Assembly (NCBI GenBank): GCA_002506425.1 | Contig: DAXO01000091.1 | Coordinates: 1 to 10,948 of the forward strand | From: Methanomassiliicoccaceae archaeon UBA480 | GTDB taxonomy: Archaea; Thermoplasmatota; Thermoplasmata; Methanomassiliicoccales; Methanomethylophilaceae | DNA: 10,948 nucleotides | Direction of reading: 5' to 3' | In this document: positions 5,330 through 10,948 of the stretch, in pieces | Position numbering within the stretch: the stretch's first letter is position 1 | Layout of the letters: every line of letters begins with the position of its first letter | Notes under the pieces: generated by a model | The model's database searches: none | Told to the model about the DNA's origin: nothing | The model's input: only the letters and a program-made list of their open reading frames with translations | Position numbers and translations under genes: made by a program

Positions 5330-8300
5330 ATGAACACTGAAGGAGATGCCGATTCGGGAAGCGCGGGCCTGAACTCCGTTCTAGCCTCCTTCGTAATCAT
5401 CGGAATTCTTCTGACCTGGACGGGACTGCGCGGCATCATCGGATCCCCGACGGATGTTCCATCGGCATTCATGGCTTCCAAGGCCGTGCTCTCCGTCCTG
5501 CTCGTCCCGCTGTCCTTCATATGCCTGATGAAAGGACGGCCGATCGCATGCGCGGTATCCCTGACGGTTGCGCTCCTCGTGCTGATCCGCATATCGGCCT
5601 CATTCATTCCGGAATATGGCGGATCATCGCCGTGTCTGCCGTTCTCAGTCGCCATCGCATTCTGCGCCGTCGTTGCATTCCTGAAGCAGCGGAGGTGGCT
5701 GGCGATCTCCGCGACCCTGCTGGCGGCATCGGTTGCTATGGAATCGTCCGAATCGATGAAGCTGATAGCGTATGCCGGGGAGACGCTGTCGGGAGCAGTC
5801 TTCATATCGATGGGGCTCCGGGGATTCTCCTCAGACACGGCATCCCGCGATAACGGAGAGCCGAGCTCTGTGGACGCTGTCGTCCCCGGCTTCATGGTCG
5901 CCGGGATCCAAGGGCTCTGCACGATCCTGGGATCCGATGCGGCCGTGCTCGCATACGTTCCCATCCTCTCCATAGTCATGCTCGCAATATCCTTCTGCGC
6001 CCTTCGCCGCGGAAGGATCCTTTCCGGAACATTCCTGATGATGTACTCCATTCACGGCCTGGTCGGCATGGTGCCGGCGCTCTCCGGGACGGAGGTTCTG
6101 GAATCCGCTTCAGGAGTCTACTGCATCCCTGCGGCATTCTGCGGATTCCTCCTGTTGAAGAACAATCGTCTTCTCGGGATCCCGGCGGCATCGTTCGGCC
6201 TTCTCGGAATCGCATCCGCTGCATCCGGATACGGATGGTTGGAATCGGCTGCATACGCTGTTGCGGGAGTCGGATTCTGCATCTCATCTGCGCTTCTGAT
6301 GTCTGGAAGGATGAGGCTCGACGATTCCGCGAAGGTCCTTCCCGAGATGGTTCCGGGATCGCAGGTCCCCTCTGCGGGAGGATTCGCGCTGTCCTGCATG
6401 ATGCTGCTGTCCTTCCTCCTCGGATTGCAGACCTCCGGAAATCCGGACGACTCGCCTGCTGATGCGGTGTTGCTCCTTTCCGCCTCCCTGTGCATGGCGA
6501 TGTCCGCGGCGGCTGCAGGATCCAGGATGATCACCGAATCGGCCATCCTCCTTATCTCCGGCGTCTCAGTCCTGATTTTCACCGTGGCGGAGATGACCTA
6601 CTCGACGGACGGACTAGTTCTGGTCGCCGCATTCATGGCCTTCGGCCTGGCCGCAGGGTCCTTCGTATTCTTCAGAAGAAGGGAACTCTTCCGCGGAACA
6701 GCAACGGCAGCGATGGCCGCTGCGCTGATCACGATACCTTTCGGAATCGATGCTGCATGCATCCTGTCGCTCGTGTCAGGACTGCTTTTCATGGCATCGG
6801 CGATGAAGAAGACATTGGTCTTCGGCATCCTGGGGAACGCCAAGATCGTGCACAGGCAGAATCTGGTGCAGTCCGATTCCGAATACTCCGCGATCCTGAC
6901 GCGCACCATGGGGACGATGCTCATAGCCTTCCTGACGCTGATGTACGGGCTGAACACCATCGGCTCCGACCAATATCAGGGACTCGAGGTGACCAGAATC
7001 GCCATAGGATCGATATTGATGGGTTTCGGCATCTATGCTGTGTCCAAAGGAATCGGTCCGGCCGGGATATTCATGTTCATGACATCGGCATTCGGGATGA
7101 CGTCCTCAACGATGGGGATGGCAGGGATACCGGTGCCGGGGGCGTTCCAGCAGCTGGTGGCTCTGGCCTTCGTCCCCGTATTCGTATCGACATTCAGGAG
7201 CGGGGACAGGATCCTCTTCCTGATATCGTTCCTGATGTTCATGGCGTTCGTGCTGAATCCGATCACAGGCGCGGGCGACGCGTTCGCCGTGGCGGATATG
7301 GCGCTGAAGGCCGCGACCTGCGCCTCCGCCCTGATCCTGTGGATCGGATACGACACCGGCCGCGCCTTCATGGAAGGCGTCCAGGAGCGCCTTACCAGAA
7401 GCGGAAGGGTCAGGAAGACGGTTCCTCGCGACCCGCTCAGAACCGTGCCTTCGGCGGCAGGCATAACGGCCGCCCTCTCCTGCATATGGGCAGGCTTCTC
7501 GATGGCGACGGGATCCGCGGGGGATTCGTCCTTGATGGTACCGGGCGCAGTGCTGTCCTTCGCAGCGACATCGTTCTCGCTGTGCATGATCGCCAATGGG
7601 ATGACATCGGGAGGATTCGCGATCCTAGCCACCGGCGTAGCGTGCGTCTCCGTCCAGCTCGGCCCGGATTGCATCGATCTCCCGTCCATGGCGGCTCTCG
7701 CCTGCGCCGGGATCCTGGCCCTCCTCCGCGGGATGCGCTTCATCGCCGTCGCATCGGTCTTCCTGCTCGTCGCGAGATCGGCGACCGTCGCGGGATTCCA
7801 CATGCTCGGAGCAGCCATGATGGTCGCGGCGGGGATGGCGCTGCTGTCCAATTCCTCAGCGGGCCTCTGCGGATGGAGGAGGCCGCTCCGCATTGACGGG
7901 AGAGCAGGAGACGCGGCATTGCTGATGGCCGCGTCCGTTGCCACATCGTCCGTCGTATCGCTCATGTGCCCCGGAGCGATGCTGTCGGGCCTCGTGCTTT
8001 CCGTGGCGGCATCCTGCATCGCTATCGCGACGATGATGCGCGGGGATGCTTCCGAAAGTCTTTACGTACTCACGATGGCCGTGCCCGCGATCGGATACGG
8101 CATCCTTGGATTGGCGGGCATGATCGGCGAATCCTCGCCTGTGCTCGTCATGTCAGCCGCGGCATTCGTCTGCGGGCTGTCGTTCGCCGTCAGACGCGAT
8201 ATGCTGCTCGCGGCTTCCTGCATGGCGGTCACCGCGATGTTCCTGACCTATGCGGCGACAGGGGATCCCGCCGCCTGCGGGATCGGAGGAGCCTTCTTCT

Positions 8301-8362
8301 GCGCATCGACCGTCCTGCATATCGTCCAAGAAAACCGTGATGCCGTCGCCTGTGCCGCCTGA
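5330..8362 (+). CDS. Giant multi-spanning membrane protein with six SatP/GPR1/FUN34/YaaH-like modules
   Basis: A 1010-residue, almost wholly membrane-embedded protein with an estimated 36 helices. By eye it divides into six modules at residues 13-165, 181-329, 348-494, 522-678, 707-842 and 859-1004. Each has the order TM1, TM2, basic/Gly turn, TM3, TM4, basic turn, TM5, TM6, as in the single-module acetate/succinate channel SatP. The closest stretches are in module 4 (FRSGDRILFLISFLMFMAF; SatP has LKGARVLQFVFFSLTVLF), in module 2 (LRRGRILSGTFLMMYS; SatP has YKKGNTFGLTAFTSYG) and in TM6 of module 1 (IAYAGETLSGAVFISMG; SatP has IHFAGWIGLICGASAIYLA). Basic TM2-TM3 and TM4-TM5 turns plus an even helix count put all modules in the same orientation, N-terminus inside. 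The family motif NPAPLGL is absent, so the substrate is unknown. Start: ATG 5330 is preferred because a TATA element overlaps the in-frame ATG 5276 (which would give 1028 residues). The gene's stop is 1 bp from the convergent next gene. Confidence 0.8.
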   Translation: MNTEGDADSGSAGLNSVLASFVIIGILLTWTGLRGIIGSPTDVPSAFMASKAVLSVLLVPLSFICLMKGRPIACAVSLTVALLVLIRISASFIPEYGGSSPCLPFSVAIAFCAVVAFLKQRRWLAISATLLAASVAMESSESMKLIAYAGETLSGAVFISMGLRGFSSDTASRDNGEPSSVDAVVPGFMVAGIQGLCTILGSDAAVLAYVPILSIVMLAISFCALRRGRILSGTFLMMYSIHGLVGMVPALSGTEVLESASGVYCIPAAFCGFLLLKNNRLLGIPAASFGLLGIASAASGYGWLESAAYAVAGVGFCISSALLMSGRMRLDDSAKVLPEMVPGSQVPSAGGFALSCMMLLSFLLGLQTSGNPDDSPADAVLLLSASLCMAMSAAAAGSRMITESAILLISGVSVLIFTVAEMTYSTDGLVLVAAFMAFGLAAGSFVFFRRRELFRGTATAAMAAALITIPFGIDAACILSLVSGLLFMASAMKKTLVFGILGNAKIVHRQNLVQSDSEYSAILTRTMGTMLIAFLTLMYGLNTIGSDQYQGLEVTRIAIGSILMGFGIYAVSKGIGPAGIFMFMTSAFGMTSSTMGMAGIPVPGAFQQLVALAFVPVFVSTFRSGDRILFLISFLMFMAFVLNPITGAGDAFAVADMALKAATCASALILWIGYDTGRAFMEGVQERLTRSGRVRKTVPRDPLRTVPSAAGITAALSCIWAGFSMATGSAGDSSLMVPGAVLSFAATSFSLCMIANGMTSGGFAILATGVACVSVQLGPDCIDLPSMAALACAGILALLRGMRFIAVASVFLLVARSATVAGFHMLGAAMMVAAGMALLSNSSAGLCGWRRPLRIDGRAGDAALLMAASVATSSVVSLMCPGAMLSGLVLSVAASCIAIATMMRGDASESLYVLTMAVPAIGYGILGLAGMIGESSPVLVMSAAAFVCGLSFAVRRDMLLAASCMAVTAMFLTYAATGDPAACGIGGAFFCASTVLHIVQENRDAVACAA
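5366..8341 (+). repeat. Six tandem divergent coding modules within the large membrane protein
   Basis: Module spans in bases are 5366-5824, 5870-6316, 6371-6811, 6893-7363, 7448-7855 and 7904-8341, with start-to-start spacings of about 152-185 codons. They are joined by short polar linkers; those between modules 3-4 and 4-5 are the longest (about 27-28 residues, the latter strongly basic). Similarity lies in helix order, turn position and Gly/Ala/aromatic placement rather than in high identity, so duplication is old or selection on sequence is weak. Boundaries are by eye. Confidence 0.65.
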
Positions 8363-8363
8363 A

Positions 8364-8816
8364 TCATACGGGGTGGAAGCATCCGCCCGGCCCTGCGATG
8401 ATGAGCGACCCCTCTCCGTCGAGGTCGAACGACCATCTGCAGTCCGGTTCAACCATCCTGACATTGCCCTCGACTCCGCATGGGATCATATTCGCGGGAA
8501 TCGGTACCGGCAGGACGATCGAATCCAGGATCATCTCGACTATATCATGGGTCATATGCCACAGCTCCGTCGGATCGCCCGCATTGGCTATGTCTGGATT
8601 CACCTGGATCTCATGGACGTCCCCATCCCCCAGGACCAGACGGAATATCGCGATGCCTGTCCAGCTACGACATATAATCAGGGCTCCGTCATCCCAGACG
8701 GCGCACCACCTCTCATCCATCGAATAGGCCCGGTACCCCCATAGCAGATGCCATCTGTCCTCAACGGTCAATCTCCTCCGGAGAATCATCGACAGAGGCT
8801 CCCTGTCGAAGCCCAC
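8364..8816 (-). CDS. Small conserved protein with RSWTG motif, unknown function
   Basis: A 150-residue soluble protein. The central part, MDERWCAVWDDGALIICRSW followed by TGIAIFRLVL (residues 33-62), has the W-x4-W-x2-G-x-L-x5-RSWTG-x2-I pattern of a widespread uncharacterised bacterial/archaeal domain I recall only from hypothetical proteins. The C-terminal half is beta-rich with a VEPDCRWSFDLDGEGSL stretch. The start is uncertain: GTG 8816 has no good ribosome binding site, while ATG 8789 (MILRRRLTVEDRW) is preceded by GGGAG in a hairpin loop. The frame is the same as that of the HIRAN gene upstream, whose UAG lies 10 codons before the GTG, so this may be translated as the C-terminal part of a HIRAN fusion. 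It is convergent with the large membrane protein gene (1-bp gap). Confidence 0.7.
   Translation of the reverse strand: MGFDREPLSMILRRRLTVEDRWHLLWGYRAYSMDERWCAVWDDGALIICRSWTGIAIFRLVLGDGDVHEIQVNPDIANAGDPTELWHMTHDIVEMILDSIVLPVPIPANMIPCGVEGNVRMVEPDCRWSFDLDGEGSLIIAGPGGCFHPV
8790..8808 (-). repeat. Perfect 6-bp hairpin enclosing a GGGAG ribosome-binding-like sequence
   Basis: On the minus strand CGACAG and CTGTCG pair perfectly around the loop GGAGCCT, and the stem ends directly before the ATG at 8789. If that ATG is used, the SD-like GGGAG is partly in the loop, so the structure could modulate initiation. It may equally be chance within coding sequence. Confidence 0.4.
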
Positions 8817-8846
8817 CGGACGTCCGCTCTCTGACAGGACGGACCG

Positions 8847-9368
8847 CTAGGGGCTGGAGTACATCGCGACGGCTCCGGATGGGTACTCGCACCCGCGAAT
8901 GGGGGCGAAATGACGCAACGGCCTCCGGCCGATCGTTCTCATGAAGACCTTTATCCGGATAGGCGATCTATTCGAACCTTCCACTATAGCCAGCAGATGA
9001 TGCCCAGAATCCATCAGGCTTGAGATGACGGTGTTGTCCGCACGCGGGAGATATCCGATCCTGTCGTCTCCGCGAAGGACCTGTATCGCACAGGAATCGT
9101 ACCTGTTGTGGGGCTCCCTTTCGAGTCCGAGGAGATCCCCGGCCTTCATCCCTTCGATCACGGAGCCTATGTCCGGAACCCAATCCGAACCCGCCACGCG
9201 GGTATCGAGAAGGAAGGTCATCTCGATGGAATCCTCCTCAACAAGGAAGGGGATGCCGGCCTCCTCGTACCGGGCCTTCGCCTCCTCCTCGGTCGCCCTG
9301 CGGCCATCGATGATCCACCCTATGGAGGGGAAATACAAAGGATACTCCGGGCCGCCGTTTTCGGTCAT
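8847..9368 (-). CDS. HIRAN-domain protein ending in in-frame UAG
   Basis: A 173-residue protein. An N-terminal segment YPLYFPSIGWIIDGRRATEE (9-28) precedes a HIRAN domain at about 52-143, with the hallmarks FLLDTRVAG, EGMKAGDLLGLEREPHNRYD, AIQVLRGDDRIGYLPR and IRIKVFMR. HIRAN is an OB-like domain, best known for binding 3' DNA ends in the helicase HLTF; stand-alone forms are thought to sense or bind DNA or damaged forks. No helicase or nuclease part is present here. Start: an in-frame TTG at 9377 exists, but ATG 9368 is preferred because a TATA element is centred 27 bp before it, giving a leaderless message. The stop is TAG (8847-8849). After it the frame stays open through the next gene, so in a pyrrolysine-using archaeon a fusion of about 334 residues is conceivable. 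Confidence 0.85.
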   Translation of the reverse strand: MTENGGPEYPLYFPSIGWIIDGRRATEEEAKARYEEAGIPFLVEEDSIEMTFLLDTRVAGSDWVPDIGSVIEGMKAGDLLGLEREPHNRYDSCAIQVLRGDDRIGYLPRADNTVISSLMDSGHHLLAIVEGSNRSPIRIKVFMRTIGRRPLRHFAPIRGCEYPSGAVAMYSSP

Positions 9369-9390
9369 ACGATTCAATCGGCGGAGCGCT

Positions 9391-9400
9391 ATTATATGGT
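9391..9400 (-). promoter_or_regulatory. TATA element of the HIRAN gene
   Basis: On the minus strand ACCATATAAT is centred at about 9395, 27 bp before the ATG at 9368. This predicts transcription starting at the A of the start codon, supporting ATG 9368 over TTG 9377. Confidence 0.6.
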
Positions 9401-9410
9401 TGCCAACACA

Positions 9411-9471
9411 GATCGGAACAGGAATCGATGGCCGGAGGAGCTCCCATCCGGCCTGTGGATCCTGTCCGATC
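9411..9471. repeat. Long nested hairpin between hydrolase and HIRAN genes
   Basis: The outer arms GATCGGAACAGGA (9411-9423) and TCCTGTCCGATC (9460-9471) pair over 12 bp with one bulged A. Inside a symmetric 6/6 internal loop, GGCCGGA (9430-9436) pairs perfectly with TCCGGCC (9447-9453) around a 10-nt loop. Both flanking genes are on the minus strand, so the structure would form in the 3' end of the hydrolase transcript, 18 bp after its stop, just before the HIRAN promoter. It has no U-run, so it is not a classic intrinsic terminator. Roles as 3'-end stabiliser, small RNA or palindromic repeat element are all open. Confidence 0.65.
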
Positions 9472-9488
9472 GGATTCCGCCAGCGATA

Positions 9489-10604
9489 TCATTCATCGGA
9501 GTCCGGATCGTCCAGACCGTTGTCATTCAGATCGTACACCAGCTTCTGGTCCCAGTGCTGGCGGATCACGATGCTCGCAGTCAGATCCGTGTTGCTGTAG
9601 ACGATGGACCACTGCGTGTTGCTCGTCGGATCATCGGGATTCGGATCCTGGGCCGTCGCCACGAGGGCCTTCCAGGCCGTCTCCTCGGAATACGAGGATT
9701 CGCTCTCCATGATACCGATCACCCTGTTGTAGCGCTCCTTCCCGTGGCCGTAATGTCCGTTCTTCTGATCAGGCTCCACCTTGTCGCTGTACATGATGAA
9801 GAAATTGGTCACCGCTTCCGTCTTCGTCACCGTCATCTCGCGTCCGGGGCTGTCGCAGTCGTATTCCACGACACGTCCGTCGCCGGTCGCATCCGTGATG
9901 TAGAAATGGTAGTCGCGCCCGTTGGCTGCGAACATGTCGTAGCTTCTCAGCAGGTCGACGGCTTCCTCGGTGGTTGCCGCCCTGTCCAGGACCAGTCTGA
10001 TCGCCAGCGAGGTGAATATCTTGTCCTTGCCCGTGTCCTGGTCGGTCGGCTCGCTATCCAGAGTCAGAACGGCGATGGAGACGCCCTTCTCGTTCATGCC
10101 GTCGAGGCATATGAACGGAGCAGTGAGGCAGGCCATCTTCTCCTTGAACGATCCGGGATGGTTTGTGGAGATGTTGTCGAGCGCGGCGAACGCCACGGAT
10201 TCGTAGCCTCCGTCCGGATCGCAATGGACGAGCATCGCGGACGTGTCCAGCTTGAAATCGTAGTTCCGTCCCATCATCGTCCCGTTGTCCGGATCCTTCA
10301 TGGTGAATGCCGTGCATCCGAAGCTTGGGACCTCCACATGCACCGGGATCAGAGGAATGGCCTCCTTGACTATGGCATCGATCATAGATTGATCGTCTGT
10401 TATACCGCGGCCTATCAGCTTGTCCAGGTCGTATTGGTACTTCACATCCATCCTGTAGATGCTGTATCCGTCATCGAAGGCCTGCACCTCCTCTATGGAA
10501 TCCATCGTCTGCAGACGGGATCCGTAGAACCCGATGAAGCCCGCTACCAGGACGATAACGACGGCGACGCAGGCTATGGCTGCATATTTGACAGTCTTGT
10601 TCAT
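9489..10604 (-). CDS. Membrane-anchored Ntn amide hydrolase (linear amide C-N hydrolase / C45-like, bile-salt-hydrolase superfamily)
   Basis: A 371-residue protein. Residues 7-28 form an N-terminal membrane anchor or signal (AAIACVAVVIVLVAGF), placing the rest outside the cell. After a proregion (about 30-96, with YQYDLDKLIGRGITDDQSM) comes the Ntn signature: presumed nucleophile C97 in SFGCTAFTMKD, then MMGRNYDF with R113 and D116, and later CLDGMNEKGVSIAVLTLD with N171, typical of choloylglycine/penicillin-V acylase relatives. Enzymes of this kind cleave linear amides (bile salts, N-acyl amino acids, penicillin V) after autoproteolysis exposes the Cys; the substrate here is unknown. The C-terminus DLNDNGLDDPDSDE resembles a calcium-binding D-x-N-x-N-G-x-D loop. 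The minus-strand promoter has a TATA element at 10647-10655. It is divergent from another exported protein. Confidence 0.85.
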   Translation of the reverse strand: MNKTVKYAAIACVAVVIVLVAGFIGFYGSRLQTMDSIEEVQAFDDGYSIYRMDVKYQYDLDKLIGRGITDDQSMIDAIVKEAIPLIPVHVEVPSFGCTAFTMKDPDNGTMMGRNYDFKLDTSAMLVHCDPDGGYESVAFAALDNISTNHPGSFKEKMACLTAPFICLDGMNEKGVSIAVLTLDSEPTDQDTGKDKIFTSLAIRLVLDRAATTEEAVDLLRSYDMFAANGRDYHFYITDATGDGRVVEYDCDSPGREMTVTKTEAVTNFFIMYSDKVEPDQKNGHYGHGKERYNRVIGIMESESSYSEETAWKALVATAQDPNPDDPTSNTQWSIVYSNTDLTASIVIRQHWDQKLVYDLNDNGLDDPDSDE

Positions 10605-10646
10605 GGCTACACCGTTGTATCCTTATGTTGACTATTGCGATCTCCG

Positions 10647-10655
10647 TATTATAAT
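10647..10655 (-). promoter_or_regulatory. TATA element of the amide hydrolase gene
   Basis: ATTATAATA on the minus strand is centred at about 10651, predicting a transcript start near 10624 and a leader of about 20 nt before ATG 10604. A short AAGGAT lies in that leader. Confidence 0.5.
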
Positions 10656-10687
10656 GGCAATGGATGACCAACATATCATGGTACATG

Positions 10688-10695
10688 GTATTAAG
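10688..10695 (+). promoter_or_regulatory. Possible TATA element of the right-edge gene
   Basis: GTATTAAG is centred about 27 bp before ATG 10719, consistent with a leaderless start. The sequence match is weak and nearby CATATACTAAATTATA offers alternatives that lie too close to the ATG. Confidence 0.3.
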
Positions 10696-10718
10696 AGCAT
10701 ATACTAAATTATAACAGC

Positions 10719-10948
10719 ATGGTCTCAAAGAAGGTCATCATAGCGATTGCGGTCGTCGCGATTCTAGCTGTCATCGCCGTAGCTGTAGCGGGCGGCTCCG
10801 AAGAGAAGACGGAAGCCAGATACAACTACACGGTCGAGCTTTCAGACGGATTCGAATGGAAGGGCTCGTCCGGAGACGTCTACATCCAGAAGCCGGATGA
10901 TGGAAAGCAGTACGCCATACTGAAGTACACCGTGTACAACGACAGCTA
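10719..10948 (+). CDS. N-terminal part of an exported or membrane-anchored protein (3' end outside window)
   Basis: The frame starts at ATG 10719 and stays open for 76 codons to the window edge. Residues 1-26 are a typical signal or anchor: MVSKK, then a 20-residue hydrophobic stretch of I, V and A ending in AGG. No Cys follows, so it is not a lipoprotein. The mature part begins with a charged stretch (SEEKTEARYNYTVELSDGF) and reads like a beta-sandwich, with VYIQKPDDGKQYAILKYTVY followed by ND; this G-K-x-Y-A-x-x-K-Y-T-V pattern resembles Ig-like extracellular domains such as DUF4352. That assignment is tentative. It is divergent from the amide hydrolase gene, which is also exported. Confidence 0.65.
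   Translation, partial: MVSKKVIIAIAVVAILAVIAVAVAGGSEEKTEARYNYTVELSDGFEWKGSSGDVYIQKPDDGKQYAILKYTVYNDS

Larger units (their letters stand above)
10605..10718. promoter_or_regulatory. AT-rich divergent promoter region with tandem 7-mer
   Basis: This 114-bp region drives two exported-protein genes outward. Tandem CATGGTA copies lie at 10677-10683 and 10684-10690. The region is clearly more AT-rich than its surroundings. The tandem 7-mer could be an operator, but the evidence is slight. Confidence 0.4.

Noticed and set aside
6490..7896. Long plus-strand open frame of 468 codons inside the large membrane protein
   Set aside because: Its product is dominated by Arg, Asp, Gly and His with no domain logic, as expected of a shifted frame of a GC-rich gene; the other frame gives clean helices throughout.
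7033..8019. Antisense open frame of 328 codons under the large membrane protein
   Set aside because: Low-complexity Ala/Pro/Ser/Arg product typical of an antisense shadow; no motif and no promoter.
9366..9377. TTG start for the HIRAN gene
   Set aside because: The TATA centre lies 27 bp before ATG 9368, so the TTG would fall upstream of the transcript start.
9411..9471. Intrinsic (rho-independent type) terminator
   Set aside because: The hairpin is strong but no U-run follows on either strand, so the label would overstate the evidence.

Overview
The window is archaeal chromosome. It encodes a two-repeat TATA-binding protein, an intact tRNA-Cys with encoded CCA, an archaeal-type ATPase/DUF234 protein, and archaeal TATA elements at the expected distance from starts. 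Several genes look leaderless: the TATA centre lies about 27 bp before the ATG and no ribosome binding site is visible. High GC, the protein styles and a secreted amide hydrolase suggest a Thermoplasmatota methanogen of the Methanomassiliicoccales type, perhaps host-associated. That placement is inference. It matters because that order can decode UAG as pyrrolysine, and two genes here end in UAG.

Layout. 1-282 is the tail of a TPR protein, overlapping tail to tail a conserved Cys-rich archaeal protein (242-1090, minus). That gene is divergent from tRNA-Cys (1178-1251), and one TATA element lies between them. A GNAT acetyltransferase (1255-1665) and a very acidic small protein (1723-2220) follow on the minus strand. 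TBP (2366-2914) has two identical TATA boxes one helical turn apart. A regulatory-looking intergenic region with an inverted repeat and three tandem 15-bp repeats leads to the ATPase/DUF234 gene (3178-4521). A flavodoxin-fold iron-sulfur flavoprotein (4656-5198, minus) is divergent from a very large membrane protein (5330-8362). On the minus strand there follow a small conserved protein (8364-8816), a HIRAN-domain protein (8847-9368) and a membrane-anchored Ntn amide hydrolase (9489-10604). The 5' end of a secreted or anchored protein (10719 to the edge) is divergent from the hydrolase.

The most notable item is the 1010-residue membrane protein. It resolves into six tandem modules of about 140-155 residues, each with the six-helix pattern of the SatP/GPR1/FUN34/YaaH acetate-succinate channel family. 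SatP proteins are known to be hexamers of six-helix subunits, so this looks like a single-chain pseudo-hexamer. The second notable item is the HIRAN gene: its UAG stop is in the same frame as the next gene, with 10 sense codons and no other stop between them, so UAG decoding would make a fusion.

Most genes here appear to be single transcription units. The possible co-transcribed pairs are acidic protein to GNAT, and HIRAN to the small conserved protein. No mobile element, CRISPR array or rRNA was seen.
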